Shown: in pieces, positions 1-12,700 of the stretch | Layout of the letters: every line of letters begins with the position of its first letter | How positions within the stretch are numbered: the first letter of the stretch is position 1 | NCBI GenBank assembly: GCA_003344405.1 | Contig: NOWV01000404.1 | Location: 1 to 25,041, forward strand | DNA length: 25,041 bases | Reading direction: 5' to 3' | Source: Trichoplax sp. H2 | Taxonomy: Eukaryota > Placozoa > Uniplacotomia > Trichoplacea | The notes under the pieces: model-generated | What the model was told of the DNA's origin: nothing | Databases searched by the model: none | Seen by the model: only the letters and a program-made list of their open reading frames with translations | Translations under genes and position numbers: made by a program

Positions 1-121
1 AGTTAACTTCTAATTTGGATATACTGTATTTTAATATAGCACTGACTTTTTATGACAGTGACACTTATACACATACTGAAATTAATAGTTATAATAGGGA
101 ATGCAAATCATCTGCTTACAG

Positions 122-206
122 TTCGAATCATTGTGATTGTACTTTACTTATGGTAGACTGTAAATTATCATGGAAATGTTCCGTGATAGGACATACCGTA
201 ATCTGA
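122..206 (+). CDS. Terminal exon, 4-Cys LRR C-cap, of a preceding gene copy
   Basis: Acceptor TGCTTACAG ends at 121. One base then completes the incoming codon and the frame reads SNHCDCTLL..DCKLSWKC..., stopping at TGA 204-206. The C-x-C-x6-C-x5-C pattern resembles a compact LRRCT cap, and the phase-2 entry matches the LRR exons. The same exon exists at 24939-25023 (+) and 21088-21172 (-). In the inverted copy the frame stays open after the acceptor, while the sequence just before the acceptor has a stop in the same register. That contrast argues for a real exon rather than a chance frame. It most likely closes a gene whose LRR exons lie left of the window. Confidence 0.7.
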
Positions 207-351
207 CTATTCTGTATTAGTCATTACATGTCTATATTCGTAAATACTGTTGTCTGCATTAAGGGAGCAGTAGCTAAAATTAATATCTAATTCAGTAAAT
301 GATTCCAATGTTAATTGTATTAACTATGACTCATGAACTATTGAGGAATAG

Positions 352-359
352 TATATAAA
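352..359 (+). promoter_or_regulatory. TATA-like box in the gene-end module
   Basis: TATATAAA lies about 300 bases before the signal-peptide ATG at 661 and is preserved in the inverted copy (20937-20944 on the - strand). It could be the core promoter for the gene starting at 661. In DNA this AT-rich the match alone is weak, and it sits just before an AATAAA, so it may simply be 3'-UTR sequence. Confidence 0.4.
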
Positions 360-374
360 TGCAGTATATCGTGA

Positions 375-380
375 AATAAA
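375..380 (+). terminator. Polyadenylation signal AATAAA for the upstream gene copy
   Basis: AATAAA occurs about 170 bases after the TGA at 206 and is kept in the inverted copy (20915-20920 on the - strand, read AATAAA). Spacing suits a short 3' UTR ending near 395-405. AATAAA is common by chance here; conservation between two ~85% copies is the main support. Confidence 0.45.
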
Positions 381-660
381 GAAGAATTCTCCAACTTAGT
401 GTTTAACGTAAAATACGAGGCGTTTAAGTCTTTGTGTAGTCTGCTAGTAGAGCAAAAGTGCTTGCGATAGTGCAGATATCGTTCCTTGATACGTGGTTCA
501 AGGAATTGACTTATTGATCGTATATTGCGTTATCTTGTTGCAAAGCTGTTTTGTGATACGATAGAACTTGACTACTGTGATAATCAGTTTTAAAAAAACA
601 TGCCTTTATGGTAATCTTTAATTAGCGCTTTTACGAATTGTTTCCTCCAAGAAATAAAAC

Positions 661-745
661 ATGGCATCTTCGCAAAGACTATTATCCTTTCTCATATGTA
701 TGCTTTTACTTTTCAATGGCACAATAGAAATTAAATCCATTAAGA
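661..745 (+). CDS. First coding exon: signal-peptide-like
   Basis: ATG at 661 has a favourable context (AAAACATGG). It opens MASSQRLLSFLICMLLLF, with a basic/polar start, an uninterrupted hydrophobic core and then NGT, typical of a secretory signal peptide. The frame stops at 757-759, so a splice is needed before that. The only GT giving an extended exon is GTAAAA at 746, which leaves the codon in phase 1. LRR exons begin in phase 2, so a connecting exon of length 1 mod 3 (perhaps an N-cap) must lie between, or the 3' border is misplaced. Located 170 bp inside the repeat module, as expected for a gene start. Confidence 0.6.
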
Positions 746-3700
746 GTAAAAGGATATAATCCAATTATTTATGATTTAGATAAATATTAATATGCTGCTA
801 TTAATTATACATAATTATAACAGAAATTTAAGAAACAATACCATCCGTTCAATTCATGCAAACATATTTAGCAACCTGTATAACCTTATTTATTTGTAAG
901 TATATTAACAATTGAAATAGTTAGCCATTAGGTTACTTCTCATTAAGGATTCTTAATTCAAGTGCAATAAATTGCACAGGAATTGATAAGACACAAGAAT
1001 GTTTATCTCCGTAATGTAATGCCGATAAAATTACTTACAGGTAGTAAATCTTCAAAGTTGAAATTTTACTTGATAGTTATTGATCTTGAGATATCTTATC
1101 AATAGAAAGTTAGGGAAAACATGACAAAAATTTAAATAGAAACACGATTAAATCTCTATTATAAACCGAATTAAATGAATTAAGAGAGATTTTACAAACT
1201 ATTTGATTGCTATATTCCATTTTTGGCTCATAAAGGTAACAAAACATAATCAAGAATAGAATTCAGACAAGCAATCAATTATTTATCATCAAACATTATA
1301 ATAATGACTAACTATTCCTGTGAAGCTTTCCTTTAGTACACAAAGTGATTCATTAAGTAAATGCCTAGAACAGTCTATCTTCAATCTGTCCGCTGGATCT
1401 GGAAACTAGTAATAGGGCTACTTTTAGCAACATAATCGTATCTCATCAATTAAGTTACAAAATTGCAAGTTTATTAACCATTACGTAATCGATTAATAAT
1501 TAGCACTTAGAGTTTTAGCTTCATAGAAAATTCTACGTAAAGCCGGTATTATACCGGTACTAAATTACTCAGCGTTGTACTTTGCTGAAATATATCGACG
1601 AATTAGATATACAATCAACATACATTGATTAGCTTTCAATCAAATTCGATTTAAATAATATGAAGCACTTTAATTTCTTAAGGATTTCCTTACTACCATA
1701 AACTCCGGCACGAGTATAGATTAATCTCCTAGCTAACAGACTTCTTAACCAGGTCACTAACTTCTACAAATAGCATAGTCGGACTTTAAACGATCCTATA
1801 ATAAACGACATCACGCATCCTGTAACTATATATTACCGTATCATACACATTTGGCATAAAGTTACAAAACTTAGTGCAATATACCTTAATAATATCTCTA
1901 AGTCATAATGCAAATATCGCAGTACAAATGACTTTAATAAGTATTATAAATATCATCAAGTAAATCTGTTGCCAATTTCACAATCTTACGAACAATTCGC
2001 TTCACTTTTGGACTATATTAAGATCTTAATCTTAAGTTCTCTTGAGGACTATAATAAAGCTACACGTAGCGTAGGCTTAAGTTTTCTGTCTTACGCTGTT
2101 CATTAATTATTATATATATTGTAAAATTCCATTGAGCTTTATCCGTTGAGATATTTTATGTACGTAAATCTTAAGCTACTCTATCAAAAGTTATTGACTA
2201 TGATTACTTTCATATTTAAAGGGATATGTCCTTAAATCCTATCCAAGAAATTGCAGGCATAATTAATTTGGCAATACCAAAACTTCATTTCGCGTAATGT
2301 TTTTGATGTGATGTTTATAATATAATGCGTTCAAGCGCAAAATAATGGTTGATTTGATCATTGATGAGTAAAACTCTAATATATTTGTTCAATTTCTTAG
2401 GCTTTTTGGATATGTTAATTACAATGGCTCCGCAATTACAGCATTTCAGGATATGAAATATCTTGAATATCTGTAAGTATTATAGCATTAAAAGTAAATT
2501 TCAAATTTTAGATAGACAAATCTAAAAGAGCATAATCGCCTACATTAACATTCATCAATAAATTGCTATTGGTATCCGAAATCTCAGCTTCTAATTTAAA
2601 AGATTGAAACGGTATACATAACCGGACAGATATACTAACAATTGCATACGAATTCGTACCGATAGCTTCACAAAATATAATGTAAATTTTATTTCACGAA
2701 TAGCGATCAAAGCTAGTATTTAGGATTATTTAATTGCAACCTTCATTCCAGCGATTATTCTAATTATATTATAATAAATGAAACCAAATTTGTAATAGTA
2801 TTTAAAAAATTAAAGTTTAAGTTGGAAATGATAAACTTAACGATTGTATTCCGTGGTATTTAGTATCAATTTTATCAGTAAGCCTATTATAGACCGAGCT
2901 CCAATAAGATTAGTAATAAAATATATCCGTAAGTGAGCTTTTGTCTTGAGAAAAAACTGCAGATTATTTACAGTAAAATGCAAACCAAAAAATTTGAAAC
3001 TTTCTTTACAACGTGTAGTCGAGAAATTATCAGCACTAACATCGTTTCTTAATTTTCTATATCCAAAGGTAATTGTCGATGACATCGTAACGCATTCCTT
3101 TTCTTAATTTTGCCCCTAAGCTAATATGTGATTTAATGTAGGAATAGCCCTAACTTGCCACAAGGGTTGAAAAAGTATTTCCTAAGCTGCACTACTCTTA
3201 TTTGGAATACCATTCTATTGGTATTCCTAGGTAGATAGAATTGAGCACTGAGAGACCTTCAAACTTTCTTGAAAATCATAATCTAATTTATTAGCGGCCG
3301 CTTATATAGATTTTGGTGCCTAATACCGATTTAACTACACAAGTCAACTCGTCTATCAGAAATTAACCCTATTGCTACTCTAAAGAACTTCTATCTGTAT
3401 AGATTAAACACAGTGTAATCCTATTAAATTTAATAGATCAGTATTAAAACTAGTCAATTTTTTATAATAGTTTAACAAATACATATTAGGCTACCCTACT
3501 AAGATATTCTTCTAAACTTAGAAATTGTACTTATAACCTTAACATATTTGGAGTTGATAGATACAATCCAGTTAAAGTAGTTGGCAATTACTATCTTAGT
3601 CTATGTAATCCTATATTAAAGATTACTAACATATCAACTTTTAACCGCTAAAGTTACAATTAAGGAGACCACAAACATTTCTGAGATATAAACACACAAT

Positions 3701-6700
3701 GAACGTAATATAGAAATAAAGTACACACTACGAAGATTACTTTCATGATACTAGTATACCGTACTAAGGGCAGTTATTAAATTAAGAAGCATAAAAGTTA
3801 ATGGAGATGTTAGCTAGTTATCGAAGTAAATAGAATCTTACCCTTTTGAAGCAAAATTGGTAAATTTTCAGTTAATTACTATTTTATTTCGCATTTAAGA
3901 TTTGTCTGACTTTTACATCTTCCAGCAACTTTGCTAGGTTTATTTTTAGTCTAGTAGATAGAAGTATTTAATTTATAACATGCTTTAGCTCAAAATGATA
4001 CGCTTACAAAAATACTAGACTTAATGTTTCCTATTAGAAAGCTATTACTAGGTGAGAAGTACTAGCAAAAAAATTATGAATTGACGGAATTATGCGTCGA
4101 ACAAGATGCCAATAGATATACAATGTTATGCTATTATATTAATTTAGAAGTTTTCAAAATGAAAGAGATATCAATTATTTTCAATAAGCCTAAATTCATG
4201 AACTGTAAACCTTTTAGAGCGCATTATACAAGATTTTAACATGAGGATATTTCAATATTTGTACACTAATTAAAATATTTTTCCGATGACTTTTCATCAA
4301 GTGATTTAGCAGGAGGATATGTAAGGCATATAGCATGCGGGAAAATAATGAAATTACGAGCGCTTCATAAGCTGTAAGCTTGGCCGGTGTAACAAAAGTA
4401 TTATAAGTCATTAAATTTGCATATACGAGTATTATATAGAAATAAGGAAAACTTGGTCTTCCAATTTAAGTTTTAGAAGATTAATTACCATCTTAGAGTA
4501 TTTCACAGCGATAGTAAAAGATCAATTTCTTTATAGATTGCATTACTTCTTTAGAGTTATATTTGTAAATGCATAGATCTAATCACGTTTGATCTTTAAG
4601 AAGTATCTAGTCATCAGATAAACATTGAAATAATATGATTAAGATGTAACGATTAAAATATGTTAATAAGTTAATTGGTGATTTCAAGTTGTTTTATTAT
4701 AATATCTAGCCAACTACAAAGCAGTAAGATTCGCACAATTTGCGATCAAGCCTTCAAGGAACTTAAAGCTCTAACGGAGCTGTATGTATTATGTTAGAAT
4801 AGCTTATCATTATTAAATTTCATTCGCTTTTAAATCCTTATTGTCCCTTTCACATCATTTATTAATACAACGCTAGATCAAGAATGTTATCATTTTGATT
4901 TTAAATTATCTTATTGTGTAATTGATTTTAGACCTTAGTGCAGCATTGCGGTGTGAAATTTTTAAGTATTTCTGTAACTATTTTAATTAATACTACAGAT
5001 ATATTCAATAATATCGTTTAATATTTTAGAAAGTAATCATTGGGATGACGAAATTTATATCCATTCTAAATGATGAATGTTACCCAATAAAACTTCTCAA
5101 TATCAGCGTTCAATATTATTACATTTTCGTCTTTATCTTCTTAAAGGCTGGAGTACTGTCAATGCTTACTAAATACAGAAGATTAATCTAAAATTTCCAA
5201 TTTGCATTTAATTGTTCGCAACATGTTATTATTAATCAAATATTATCCAGATCACTTAGATTGAAAACTTGAAAAGTTATGAATGAATTGATGCTTTATA
5301 GGAACTTACAAAATAATATGATAAAGAAAATAACCAATACGACCTTCCATGGTTTATACTCCTTACAGAAATTGTAAGAACGGTTCAAATGAATTTTATG
5401 ATGTTCATAGTCAGAAAACATACGCATATAACGATCAAGTAGCAAGTCCGTTTATACCCTAACACTTAATGACTATAATTTTGTATGATAAAAATACTAA
5501 TTTCCAAACCAATGTGATTAAAAATTCTTTATGGTCAAGCTATAATCACAAATTTTGCATTCTTTAAAGAGTTACAAACAATGAATATACTTATTGAACT
5601 TGTGCCTGCGTTTCTAATATAATAGTGTTTTATCAATATTTTAACTAATTTATTTGTACATCAAATAGAATCCTGACAGATAATTTATTGAGTCATCTTC
5701 CAACCAGCACATTTGCAAGCCTACCATCTCTACAACAAGTGTAAGACACCAGATTTATTTCATAATAATTATTCAGACGTGAGATTTAATCGCAATTTAT
5801 CTAACTGTTTTGGATTTTGCCTTTCGGAATACCAGGATTATAGATAAAAATCGCTTTCAAAATATCGATAAGAATATTTGCTTTGGTTCACGAAGTCTAA
5901 AATCCATGTAAGCTTTCATTAATCATGGTCCACAATATGACGAAGAGAGATTATCATGGCTAAAAATAGTCACTCTATTTAATTAAATGCGGCATTTGGT
6001 TACGAGTATAGAATAAAAACAGTTTTAATTTAAATGGCAAATGCAGTATTCAATGATCTTACACTATAATTTGTAGGTTTATAGCTTATAATTTGCTATT
6101 AAATTATTAAATACTGCTGATAATTCTAGTTTGCACGGTATTGCACTTTATACTACTATAGTATTTTAAAGAATAAAGCAACTACAATTAACCAAAGTTA
6201 CTACATAAATCCTTTATATATAAATGACTCTAAGTTAAGTTAATGACTTCTTAGGAGCTAGGAATAGCCCTAACTTGCAACAAGGATTGAGAGAGTGATT
6301 TCTATCGTTTATTACTGTTATTTGGAATACCAGAAAAATGGTTTTCCAAGGCAGATAGGGTTTAACACGGGGAGACCTTCATGACTTACTAGAAAATCAC
6401 AATCTAATTTATTGTCGGCGAAGTCGCCGTTTACATAGGTTTCGGACCAAAAACGGCTTAGCAAAACAAGTCACCTCATAAATTAGAAATTAACCAAATT
6501 AATACACTTGAGAGATTCTATCTGTACAGATTAGATACAGTCTGATCCTGTTAAATTTACTGTAACAGTACTAAAATAATCAATGCTTATTGATAGCTTA
6601 ACAGATGCAGCACATATAAAGCTGTCCTACTAAGACATTTCCTCTAAACTTAGGAATTGTACTTTGAACCTTAACAACCTTGGAGGCGATAGATATAATC

Positions 6701-9700
6701 CACTTTAGCTGATTGACAATTACTATTTTAGTCTATGTAATCCTAAATTCAAGATATCAATTTTTAACCACTAAAATTACAATTAAGGAGACCGTAAACA
6801 TTTCTGAGATATAAACATATATAGAACGTAACATAGAAATAAAGCATACGTCACGAAAGTAATCATGTTCAAAATCATTTCAGTTTTGAGGTTGAAAATT
6901 AATAATCTAGCTTATATATACTTAAATCCTATGTCACTAAAATGTTCAGTGCTAGTCTCTGATATTAAATCAAGTAATATTCTATGCAATATATTTTACA
7001 GGCTTGATATAGACTAGACCGAGTGTTAATTAATACTTATCGCGGATTAATATTAATCAACATGTTCGATTTACCATCATACGTATGAATGGCGCAATGC
7101 CACCATTTTGAATTAATTAATTGCATTACTATACAGCAGTAGTATAATTAATAATAATTAACATGTTATGATCTAACTCTAAGTCATAAATAGTAATTAC
7201 AATAAAGGTGATCCGATAACAATTGAGGATTGCTGTCTGCACAATTTAGTACACAATATTCTTCGACAATATTTTTAATCACTCAAGTTAACTTTTCAAT
7301 CTTAAATCACTCAGCATAACTATTTTAATGATCGTAAATAATTAATTACTAGTTGTAAACAAGGTACATCCAGCTCGATAACGCATACAGACTGGAATTA
7401 ATAAAGAAATTAAATCAATATCTGCTAAGTAATATATCGTGTATAAATCGAAACAAGAATAGATTTACTGCAAGAAAAATAAGAAAATAACTAAGTAAGA
7501 TATTAGTGTCGTACACAAATCTTAGGATTTCCATACTAAATCCCTTATTTTTCTACTGTCACTCTTTCTGCTACAGCTATACAGGTGTTTATGTACTTAC
7601 TGTATATTTATAAAAATTAACGGACGCTGTAAATGATGTCCCTTTACTAATATAATTAAAATCGTATCGATATTGTTGACTTAAACCAGTTAAAATCACG
7701 ATACCAATGCTTTAATCTTAACCTACAGATCTATAAATGAAAATTATATCTCATATTTCGATTTTGAAGCGTTAAGAAATTGTCGTAACACCTTAAATTT
7801 GCTGTAAGCTGAAATTTATGAAGTAATTGAATGGCATGTAGTCTTATCATTATTTCTTAGTGAAGACTTTATCTAAAAGGAATATATGTGCTATTATGTG
7901 CCTCCATTAATTCTTGATTATGTAACTCTCTTTTGCTAATAGATCACTAAAAAATAATTTGGCTTCTATTCTCAATATAACATCCTTGTCATTGTTATCG
8001 GAGTTGAAAACATTGTAATAAAATATCATTTGATAGCTTGAGATTGAAAAATTTAAGTCTTAGATAACGAACGTAAAATCATCCTAACGCTCAGATTTTA
8101 AGCTTGTCTAAACTTTCCTTTAGAAACTTGGAACGAAATCGTATTATAAGAATTTACTGGGACGGTCATTCTAATGTTAAGCCAATATATGGATTAAAAT
8201 ATTTGTAAGATTTACCCTAACTTTCTAAAAATACAAAAATATTATACCAGAAATAGCAGCTCACTTTTTAATAATTACGAAATAGCCTGAATGATTTTAA
8301 TTTCCGCTACAGTAAAATATATGAATTTCGATATTACTTCTGAAAATTGTGAAATTTCATTGATACATTGTCTATATTTACGTAATTTTCACGGAAAAGC
8401 AGATATTTGAAAGATAATCCTTTATCAAAAATATCACATAATGCTCTAAGAGTTTTTCATTACGTTGCTACACTGTAAGTGCCTAGGCTATATTTATTGA
8501 AATAATTATAATAGAATTAGGAGGTGATTCGACAATAAAACGATGAGTCTCATTCGTAATTATAATTACCATTTAAGGTCAGCAAGCCTAGCAAATGTAT
8601 CCCAGCTTGACACGACAGCTTTGAAAATGTTACAAAAATTGTAAGTGATGGTAAAATATGATGCATGTGAATTAAAGTTGACGAAAATAAACTTTTTTGG
8701 ATGTGATGATCATCTAGTATTTTTTTTTAACTTTCTTGAAGTCTTATACTAGCAATAATATCTCCTATTTCCTATAGTATGATAATCTAAAAATCCCATG
8801 ATTACTTCGACAATAAGCAAGCTTGTGTACATGTAGAATAGTGGAGTTAGTTTCGTATGAAATTAATAATTTTGCTTTTGTTTTGCAATCAATCTAGGTC
8901 GATCAGTCCAAGTTACATTCCTTCAAATTTTACGTTTGGAAATAATTCATTACTTTCTTCGCTGTAAGTTGCAATCAAGTTCATATGAGAATATATGCAT
9001 TGAAATATATTATCAGTGATTGTATCGTTACTTCATGAAATCTGTCAGCAAATTTATAAGTACTTAGCCATATAGTATTGCTCAAGCTAGTGATCAAATT
9101 TAATATATATATAATATACACTTTTACTCCCTTGTTCCTCTTAGCGTTGTAACAGATATGGAAAATGTTCCATTTGTCGTTGAAAATAAAAAATTTGAAG
9201 GACTAATAAATTTAAAAAATTTGTAAGTTACGACGTAATGCTACTTGAGTTAGCATATTTCGTATGATAAATTTCCATTGTAATTCTACTTGTGGATCAA
9301 TTCTTACTATTTAATTAAGAATTTCAAATATTAGCAACTAATTAAAACATCGTGAATAGAAGAGTAGTTTAAAGGAGTATTTCTTAAATCGATTAATTTA
9401 TGGTCTGCTCTATAGAGTTTTAAATAATAATGGAATTTCAGAAATCAGAAACAACGGTTTTCCCCATTTACCATCACTGACATCTTTGTAAGAAAATTCT
9501 TATATGACAAGTTTTTTTGAATTCAACTTCTTTATAAACCCTTTTTATTCAATGCAAAAAATACTAGAATAAAAATTGATTCGCTACACGTTATAAAATA
9601 TGTTTAAAATGATGGTACAATCGATTGAATAATTGGAGAAATGATATCATTGCTTTGCTAATACGAATTATAGATATTTGGAATATAATTCGATTAGCGT

Positions 9701-12700
9701 AATTGAGAAATATGGATTAGCAACGATGGCCAATTTAGAGTCATTGTAAGTATCAGTAATAATATGTAAAGGCAGTTCAGTCTTTTGTACAAGCTGTAGC
9801 GTATTCATATTAAATAAAATTGTATTACTTATGGTGCAGATGGTAGTGAGTTTAAGTAAAGCTGTCCGCTATTTTGATTATAAGCATAGGTAATTCTACC
9901 GTAATCAGCGAATTTATAAAATTCTCGTGCTTTACAGTATTTTCCTAAAATAAATCATTGACCTGCAGTTGTGAGCACTTTTGTATATAATAATTTAATC
10001 ACTATTTCTCGCAATCTGGTGCTTCGAAATGCCAAAATACAGTCAAACTTAGATTATAAATGTCATTTCAAGCTTTTCAACATAAACTTTCGATATCGCG
10101 TTAGTGTTGTTGCAAACTAAAATGTATGGATTAGTTAAAGGTATCAAGCATTATCTTTCTACAAGATTGCTTCTTTAAATAGCTATTTGTTACGAGCTAG
10201 AAATAGCCGTAACTTGCAATAAATATGTTAGAGAGTGTTTTCTAACCTAGAGCATTAAAATCTGGAATACCGATCATTTATTATTCCCAGATAGATAGGA
10301 TTTAATACAGTAAGACCTCATAACTTTCTAGGATATTAAATCTATTTATAAACGGCAAGGCAGCCACTTATATAGGATTCGGTAACTAAACCTGGTTTAA
10401 CTACACAAGTCACCTCGTCTATTAGAAATTAACTAAATTAATATTCTAAAGAGCCTCCATCTGTATGAATTAAACACAGCCTAAACCTACTAAATTTACC
10501 GTATCAGTATTAAATTAAGCAATTCTTAACAAATACTTATTAGGCTATCCTACTAAGATATGTCATCTAAACTTAAAAATTTCAATTTCAGCCTTAGCAT
10601 CTTTCGAGACAAAAGATACAATCTAGTTAAACCAGATGGTAGTTACTATTTTAGTCTGTTAAATCCCAAACTAGGAATTTGCTAAAACATCAACCATTAA
10701 CTACTAAAGTTACAATTAAGGAGACCGTAAACATTTCTGAGATATAAATATAATAGAAAGTAACATAAAAATAGAAATAATATATACGTGATGATAATTA
10801 CTTTCGTGACTCTGTTTAAAGCTGCATTTGATACATATTACGTAGCTAAATTAGACTGTTCATAAATAAAGATATTTAACTAATGACGTAACTTTATCAG
10901 CCATTCATCTATTGATAACATAAAGAATTGATACTTTGATGAAAATAAATAAAAGAAAATAACATACTAGTAGGCCAATCATAAATTGTTTAATTCTTAA
11001 ATGCGTTTTGCCTATTGAATGTTTAGATCACTACGGCGGAATAATTTGGTTACCATTTCGGCATACCAATACAATAAACTTTACAATCTAAGAAAACTGT
11101 AAATATGCCAATTAAATTATTATTGTCCATAAATTTAATATATGATTTTATAAATGCACACTCGTATATATTTAGTTTAATAAATATGCCATTGTAAATA
11201 TTTTTTTATTTTCTTTTGTATTTATTAACAACTGTCACGGTGCTAACTCACCGTACCAAAATAGTAAATGCTTTGCGGCTACAATGATTTTGTAAGCCGA
11301 GGAGATTACATAACCAGATATAGATTGTAGACGGTACGATTTAAATTGTGATGCGTTAAAGGTTATATATATCTATAGTTGGATTAGTAGTATTCTAAGA
11401 GGTGCGTAAAAGCTTGTAGATAAAATCTATTTAAACGATTGAAAAAGTTAATAAAAAGTAGTTCTTAGTTCCTAAGGTTAGAAGTATAACGGAAATCGAA
11501 GGCGTACGAATTATTGCGAGATCGTAGATTCGATCACAACGTTATCTTGTCACACGGGAGTTTGTGACAACAACATAAAATTTTATGAGGAAAAAAGATT
11601 ATTTCACAGGCTAATTTATATCGTTGTTAGCATAGCTAGGCGTATCCTATATTTTTGATTTGTCTAAGTACATTTTTGTAACAAATTTCGGAATTGACTG
11701 CAGGGATTTACAAAAAAATTTGATCGAAAATATTGAGGATTTATCGTTCCAGAATTTAACCAAGTTGAAATTTCTGTAAGATACTTGATCATAATGACGT
11801 ATAATTATAGCGATGAAACCATAAGAAACATACAATGATATCTCATGTATCAATAGCTATAGTTTCCAATATAAGGAAACATTTCGACTAAATTAAAAAA
11901 TTTTTAATTTGTCTTAGATTTTTAGATCAAAATAGGCTGACAGTAATTTCCGAAAAAGTTTTTTTTGGCTTGAATGGGCTACTGGAATTGTTCGTAAATA
12001 TAATTATATGGACGAAAGCAAGAATTAATATTTATATATTTTACGAACGCAAGACTCCATTTATTTCTTCATTTACGAATACTCTAGCTTGATATGCATA
12101 AGTTAAGAGTAACTTTACTGATTTCACTTCATGCCATTTTTTAATCATAGGTACATCGATAGCAATCGAATTGAACATATAAGCCTAGGAGTTTTTCATA
12201 ATTTTCGTACATTATATTTCTTGTATGTGAATTCGGTATTAAATTATTATAAGATTTACATAAAATTATAAATTGATATTTAGAGCCCTCCTTTACAAAT
12301 ACGCTGTTTAAATTTACATCTAATTACATAGACCAAGATATTTTAACACTGACTTCATAGCCTGAAATTTCCTAATTTTGAGATGTTAAATTATTTAAAC
12401 AGAGATATCGCTGAAAACCCATTGAAAGAATTTGTTCCAAGTAAGAAATTTCCTGAAAAGCCGCCACTACCATACCTAACATCAATGTACGAGATCTATT
12501 ATTCATTTTCTGATTGCTGAGTAATCGCTATGTGAATCAGTTCTTAGTAAATTTAGGTAGATGCAATCATTTATACTTATATTCTATTCGAGAAAAGTAT
12601 GTATACCAAATTAAAATAAGTACTTAAAATTTGGTAATCATATAATATCGAGTATTTATTAAGGATGTCTAGTCGGAATACTAAACAGTTATAGCAAGAT

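Larger units (their letters stand above)
1..492. repeat. Gene-end/promoter module, left copy
   Basis: Bases 1-492 match the reverse complement of 20806-21293, roughly 85% by eye with small indels, from AGTTAACTT at the outer end to about GATATCGTTCCTT at the inner end. Bases 26-224 match 24843-25041 directly with only three mismatches and no indels. The module carries a terminal exon, a TATA-like box and AATAAA. The left boundary is cut by the window, so its full length is unknown. Confidence 0.9.

Noticed and set aside
15-206. 63-codon frame starting at 15
   Set aside because: It begins with TTG and its 5' half meets a TGA in the inverted copy. Only the part after the acceptor at 121 is conserved, so the exon 122-206 is reported instead.
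2837-3085. 82-codon - strand hydrophobic frame
   Set aside because: No splice-bounded exon or recognisable domain; length expected by chance. A 69-nt + strand unit at 2864-2932 is open but fits the LRR pattern poorly.
4214-4411. 65-codon - strand frame
   Set aside because: Antisense shadow of LRR exon 5.
11230-11380. LDL-receptor class A domain, as in relaxin receptors
   Set aside because: Cysteine spacing is wrong and two stops interrupt the frame.
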